Made by a program: the position numbers and the translations under genes. Below the pieces are notes generated by a model, which worked only from the letters and a program-made list of their open reading frames with translations, did no database searches and was not told where the DNA came from. DNA of 7,997 nucleotides from a gamma proteobacterium symbiont of Lucinoma myriamae (GTDB lineage Bacteria > Pseudomonadota > Gammaproteobacteria > GRL18). Numbering within the stretch: the first letter of the stretch is position 1; the number at the start of each line of letters is the position of its first letter. Positions 5,382-7,997 of this stretch are shown here, one piece after another. The stretch is from positions 1 to 7,997 of the forward strand of contig JAHXIM010000228.1 in the NCBI GenBank assembly GCA_025655635.1, written 5' to 3'.

Positions 5382-6307
5382 CAGATTCCGCCATAGATTC
5401 TAAAAAAGACTCATCTGCTCCTGTCCCTAAGCCAGCAAAGGCTAAGGGGACTATTACCCGTGGGCCAGGAAAAAGAGCTCAGGAAGCCAGACGACAGTTT
5501 CTTCGCTCAGTGGCTTTGACCGTGGGAGTTACCAGTATTTCATTGCTTGGTTTTATACCAATACCTGCCGATGCTAAACGACCCAAATTGCGTCCACCTG
5601 GTGCATTAATTGAGAAAGACTACCTCTCCTCATGTATTAAATGTGGTCAATGTGTGCAGGTTTGTCCGGTTAATGCAGTCAAACTGGATGATATGGATAC
5701 CGGCTTTGGTATCGGCGCAGCCTATATTGATGCCAGAGAACAAGCCTGTGACTTTTCCTGTGATGGTTTGCAATGTGTGCTGGCTTGTCCAACAGGTTCA
5801 TTAACCCATACCATAGATTACACCTATGATACTCGCATGGGTTTTGCAGTGTTAGATAAACCTAAACTTTGCCTGGCCGTGGCCGGTAAAGGCTTTAAAG
5901 GGCAGGCAAGAGGCCCTGATTATGAAGGTTTATTACGCTATGAAGAAATAGATCGCTGGAACCCGATTCCATTAAAAGATTATCCCTATGATGTGGAGAT
6001 CTGTGATCTGTGTGTGCAGGCCTGTCCTATCGAACAACGTTATAACCAATGTGAGGCAGGCAATCCACCGTCAAATGATCCCAATCACTGTCCACCTAAG
6101 CGTGCCATCGGTCTGGAACTTATTGAAGAAAAAAATGGTGTTAAACACATGAAACCGGTGGTTTATGATGGCTGTGTGGGTTGTGGTGTTTGTGAAATGA
6201 TTTGTCCTACAGAGCAGGCTTCTATCATCGTTGACTATAATCTTTTGACGGATATACCTTTGAGTGAGCACTACATGGCCAAGCTTAAAAAAAGGGGACA
6301 CTCATGA
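5378..6307 (+). CDS. nosG: NosG, NapG-like periplasmic iron-sulfur protein with Tat signal
   Basis: The product is 309 residues, related to NapG/MauM ferredoxin-type proteins. A long polar N-terminus is followed by a twin-arginine motif, R38-R39-Q-F-L-R, and a hydrophobic stretch (45-62), so it is exported folded with its clusters, or stays anchored by that helix. Four [4Fe-4S] sites are suggested: C86-x2-C89-x2-C92-x3-C96; C124, C128, C133, C137; C209-x2-C212-x3-C216 with Cys225 or Cys238; and C266-x2-C269-x2-C272-x3-C276. In clade II clusters, which lack NosR, NosG with NosH is proposed to carry electrons from menaquinol or quinol towards NosZ. The ATG overlaps the nosD stop (ATGA), and its own stop overlaps the nosH ATG in the same way, implying translational coupling. 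NapG itself is the alternative, but the nos context and neighbours favour NosG. Confidence 0.95.
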   Translation: MTDSAIDSKKDSSAPVPKPAKAKGTITRGPGKRAQEARRQFLRSVALTVGVTSISLLGFIPIPADAKRPKLRPPGALIEKDYLSSCIKCGQCVQVCPVNAVKLDDMDTGFGIGAAYIDAREQACDFSCDGLQCVLACPTGSLTHTIDYTYDTRMGFAVLDKPKLCLAVAGKGFKGQARGPDYEGLLRYEEIDRWNPIPLKDYPYDVEICDLCVQACPIEQRYNQCEAGNPPSNDPNHCPPKRAIGLELIEEKNGVKHMKPVVYDGCVGCGVCEMICPTEQASIIVDYNLLTDIPLSEHYMAKLKKRGHS

Positions 6308-6798
6308 ATAATATGATAGAGTCTTTAGCTCAATTATTTGGCAGGTCATCGCGTAAGCCTCGTAAGGATGAGCTGTCACCTGCCGCACAAAAGATGTATT
6401 TTTATAAAAAAGGGCAAAAAGTCACTAAGGCTCAATTAATCGCCCTGCATGATGAGCATCATAAAAACTCAAAAAATAAATGGCGTAAGCGTCGCTGGTT
6501 AACCCTGATTGCAGTTAATCTCTTATTTGTGGTGTCATTTGCTCTGGATATCCAGTTGCTTGAAGGGGCATTAACTGCTTCTCGTTTTATGGGATTCCAT
6601 ATGGCCGATCTTAACTCTGCTTTGCAGGTTATGCTGGCTCATAAAACCGTTTTAATTAATTTGCTTATTGGTGTTGTGACTGTTTTTATTACGTGGATTC
6701 TGTTAGGCGGTCGAACTTTTTGCTCCTGGGTTTGCCCCTACCACTTAATTGCAGAGTGGGCTGAAACATTACACCTTTGGCTGGCAAAACGTGGCTAG
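6304..6798 (+). CDS. nosH: NosH, N-terminal half, ended by an in-frame amber codon
   Basis: NosH is a NapH-like membrane iron-sulfur protein proposed to oxidise quinol and pass electrons to NosG. This segment (164 residues) has a long basic cytoplasmic N-terminus, two membrane helices (about 64-85 and 115-135) and the first C140-x3-C144-P motif. It then meets TAG at 6796-6798. The same reading frame continues without another stop to 7395, and the 12 codons before the next possible start (A-K-N-Y-T-F-H-R-G-V-R-T) read like ordinary NosH loop sequence. A full-length protein would be 363 codons with the amber at codon 165. A single change such as TGG to TAG would explain it. Possibilities are a recent nonsense mutation, a sequencing or assembly error, or suppression/reinitiation. 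The ATG overlaps the nosG stop. Confidence 0.9.
   Translation: MNNMIESLAQLFGRSSRKPRKDELSPAAQKMYFYKKGQKVTKAQLIALHDEHHKNSKNKWRKRRWLTLIAVNLLFVVSFALDIQLLEGALTASRFMGFHMADLNSALQVMLAHKTVLINLLIGVVTVFITWILLGGRTFCSWVCPYHLIAEWAETLHLWLAKRG
6796..6798 (+). other. In-frame TAG interrupting nosH
   Basis: The codon series ctg-gca-aaa-cgt-ggc-TAG-gca-aaa-aat-tat keeps one frame on both sides of the stop. Nothing is inserted, deleted or shifted, so one base substitution is enough to restore a continuous NosH. The stop lies in the cytoplasmic loop between helices 2 and 3. Confidence 0.85.
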
Positions 6799-6834
6799 GC
6801 AAAAAATTATACTTTCCATCGTGGTGTCAGAACA

Positions 6835-7395
6835 GTGTTTTATATCATTTTTGCTTTGCTGGCAATTGTCACAGGGTATACCGTCTTTGAATTTATATCC
6901 CCCACGGGCATTTTGAGCCGGGCCATTATTTATGGACCGACAATCGCTTTGATTTGGGTTGCTTTTCTGCTCCTTTTTGAGATATTCCTGTCACGCCGTG
7001 CCTGGTGCCGTTATGTTTGTCCTATTGGTATAACCTATGGCATTGTTGGTGCATTATCACCACTTCGCGTGGTTTATGATATGACTGACTGTAAACACGA
7101 GGGTGATTGCCGGGCTGTTTGCCTGGTGCCTCATGTGCTGGATTTAACCATAAAAAATCGCAGTACTGATATAGAGGTTCCTATTGGTGCGGACTGTACC
7201 CGCTGCGGCTTATGTGTGGATCAATGCCCAACTGGATCACTCAATTTTGAATTTAAAGGTTTGACTCGTAGGCCTCAAAAAGAAGAGCTGACTTTAATGC
7301 CTGACAGTAATGAATCTTTAGTAGAGCCATCAGCCAAAGTAGAGCAAGAGCCGTCAGCTAATGAAGAGCAATCATCGGAACAAGCAAATAAATGA
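6835..7395 (+). CDS. nosH: NosH, C-terminal half (continuation after the amber codon)
   Basis: This 186-residue part is in the same frame as the upstream half and would be residues 178-363 of intact NosH. It has two membrane helices (178-198 and 213-230 in full-length numbering), the second C235-x3-C239-P motif and a cytoplasmic Fe-S region. The last cluster is a complete C298-x2-C301-x2-C304-x3-C308-P motif. The preceding one reads C263-x5-C269-x3-C273, with Glu266 where a ferredoxin would have its second Cys. The tail (about 320-363) is acidic and of low complexity, and includes an eight-codon tandem duplication. GTG 6835 is only the first possible start codon after the amber; the ribosome-binding site is weak, so separate translation is uncertain. 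The stop (TGA) overlaps the nosF ATG by four bases. Confidence 0.85.
   Translation: MFYIIFALLAIVTGYTVFEFISPTGILSRAIIYGPTIALIWVAFLLLFEIFLSRRAWCRYVCPIGITYGIVGALSPLRVVYDMTDCKHEGDCRAVCLVPHVLDLTIKNRSTDIEVPIGADCTRCGLCVDQCPTGSLNFEFKGLTRRPQKEELTLMPDSNESLVEPSAKVEQEPSANEEQSSEQANK
7324..7371 (+). repeat. Two tandem 24-base units in the nosH tail
   Basis: Two adjacent units of eight codons encode E-P-S-A-K-V-E-Q and E-P-S-A-N-E-E-Q. The DNA copies differ at several positions, so the duplication is not very recent. It lies in the low-complexity acidic tail beyond the Fe-S motifs. Confidence 0.6.
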
Positions 7396-7997
7396 TTAAA
7401 TTTGATAATATTAAAAAGACCTTTCGTCGCACTGAAGTACTTAAAGGTTTAAATCTGGAAATTAATAAAGGTGATAGAATCGCTCTGGTGGGTTCAAATG
7501 GTGCAGGAAAAACCACCATGATTCGTTGTTTATTAGGTGAATATACTTGTGAAGGTCAGGTGCTGGTTAATGGGCTTGATCCACGCAAGGAACGTGAATT
7601 GGTACTTAAAGACATTGGTTTTGTACCGCAATTACCACCGACGCTAAAAATGCCTGTAGGGCAGTTAATTGAATTTTCTGCCAGTCTGTGTGATGCCGAT
7701 CCTAAAGAAATGATTGCCGTCTTAGAGCGCCTGGGTCTGAATTATGATGAATTAAAATCTCGCCCTTTTGTCAAATTATCCGGTGGTCAAAAGCAAAAAA
7801 TATTGATCAGTATTGCTCTGGGCAGAGAGGCTAAAATTTTAATTCTTGATGAACCGGCAGCCAATCTTGATCCCGATGCACGACATATTTTCTTTAAATT
7901 GCTGGCAGAAAAGAAAGATGAAGTCGTTATGCTGATCTCCAGTCATCGGCTTGATGAAGTGGCTTCACTGGTTAATCGTGTTATAGAAATGGATCAG
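7392..7997 (+). CDS. nosF: NosF, ABC-transporter ATPase (3' end outside window)
   Basis: The frame opens with ATG 7392 inside the nosH stop (ATGA overlap) and runs off the window after 202 codons. It has every ATPase motif of an ABC transporter: Walker A G34-S-N-G-A-G-K-T-T42, Q-loop Gln80 (F-V-P-Q), signature L129-S-G-G-Q-K-Q, Walker B I149-L-I-L-D-E-P155 with catalytic Glu, the N-L-D D-loop, and the H-loop His185 (S-S-H). NosF drives the NosFY transporter, which with NosD is needed to assemble the CuZ site of NosZ, probably by supplying a sulfur species or remodelling NosD. Family members are usually around 210-310 residues, so at most about a third is missing. The permease nosY, and perhaps the copper chaperone nosL, would be expected next. 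Confidence 0.95.
   Translation, partial: MIKFDNIKKTFRRTEVLKGLNLEINKGDRIALVGSNGAGKTTMIRCLLGEYTCEGQVLVNGLDPRKERELVLKDIGFVPQLPPTLKMPVGQLIEFSASLCDADPKEMIAVLERLGLNYDELKSRPFVKLSGGQKQKILISIALGREAKILILDEPAANLDPDARHIFFKLLAEKKDEVVMLISSHRLDEVASLVNRVIEMDQ

Noticed and set aside
6796..6798. Pyrrolysine at the amber codon
   Set aside because: No pyrrolysine signal or machinery is visible, and NosH is not a known pyrrolysine protein; nonsense mutation, read error or ordinary suppression are simpler.
5378..7395. nap (periplasmic nitrate reductase) GH genes instead of nosGH
   Set aside because: The flanking nosZ, nosD and nosF and the unbroken overlaps show that they belong to the nos cluster.

Overview
The window is most of a clade II-type nitrous-oxide-reductase (nos) gene cluster, all on the + strand and cut at both ends. 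It starts inside nosZ (the last 234 codons, with the CuA domain) and ends inside nosF (the first 202 codons). Between them lie a monohaem cytochrome c, a dihaem cytochrome c, a six-helix membrane protein resembling NosB, nosD, nosG and nosH. The CuA loop reads C-T-E-F-C rather than the C-x-W-F-C type I recall for clade I. No NosR gene is visible, and small cytochromes c sit beside NosG/NosH ferredoxin proteins. All of this points to clade II NosZ. The DNA is AT-rich. Base composition, CRP/FNR-type sites and protein style suggest an AT-rich gammaproteobacterium, but this is an inference and the genus cannot be named.

Layout. 1-705: 3' end of nosZ, closed by a strong intrinsic terminator (731-761). 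706-977: regulatory region with two perfect CRP-type palindromes and a well-placed -10 box. 978-1301: monohaem cytochrome c. 1302-1557: long hairpin, then a perfect FNR/DNR-type box. 1558-2298: dihaem cytochrome c. 2299-2511: stem-loop and an inverted repeat. 2512-3702: NosB-like membrane protein, closed by a very strong, probably bidirectional, terminator (3750-3790). 3811-3995: a MITE-like foldback element with 13-bp terminal inverted repeats and a flanking direct duplication. 4020-5381: nosD. 5378-7395: nosG and nosH. 7392 onward: nosF. The nosD-nosG, nosG-nosH and nosH-nosF junctions all overlap by 4 bases (ATGA), so this is one translationally coupled unit. The first half of the cluster is instead broken into separately controlled transcripts.

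How the genes work together. NosZ reduces N2O to N2 in the periplasm. The two cytochromes c are plausible electron donors to its CuA site. NosG (periplasmic Fe-S protein with a Tat signal) and NosH (membrane Fe-S protein) are proposed to move electrons from the quinol pool. NosD and NosF, with NosY expected just past the window, form the system needed to assemble the CuZ centre.

The two most notable observations are an in-frame amber (TAG) codon that splits an otherwise intact nosH into two halves, each with two membrane helices and one CxxxCP motif, and the foldback element directly upstream of nosD. The element ends only 24 bases before the nosD ATG and may supply its promoter or leader.
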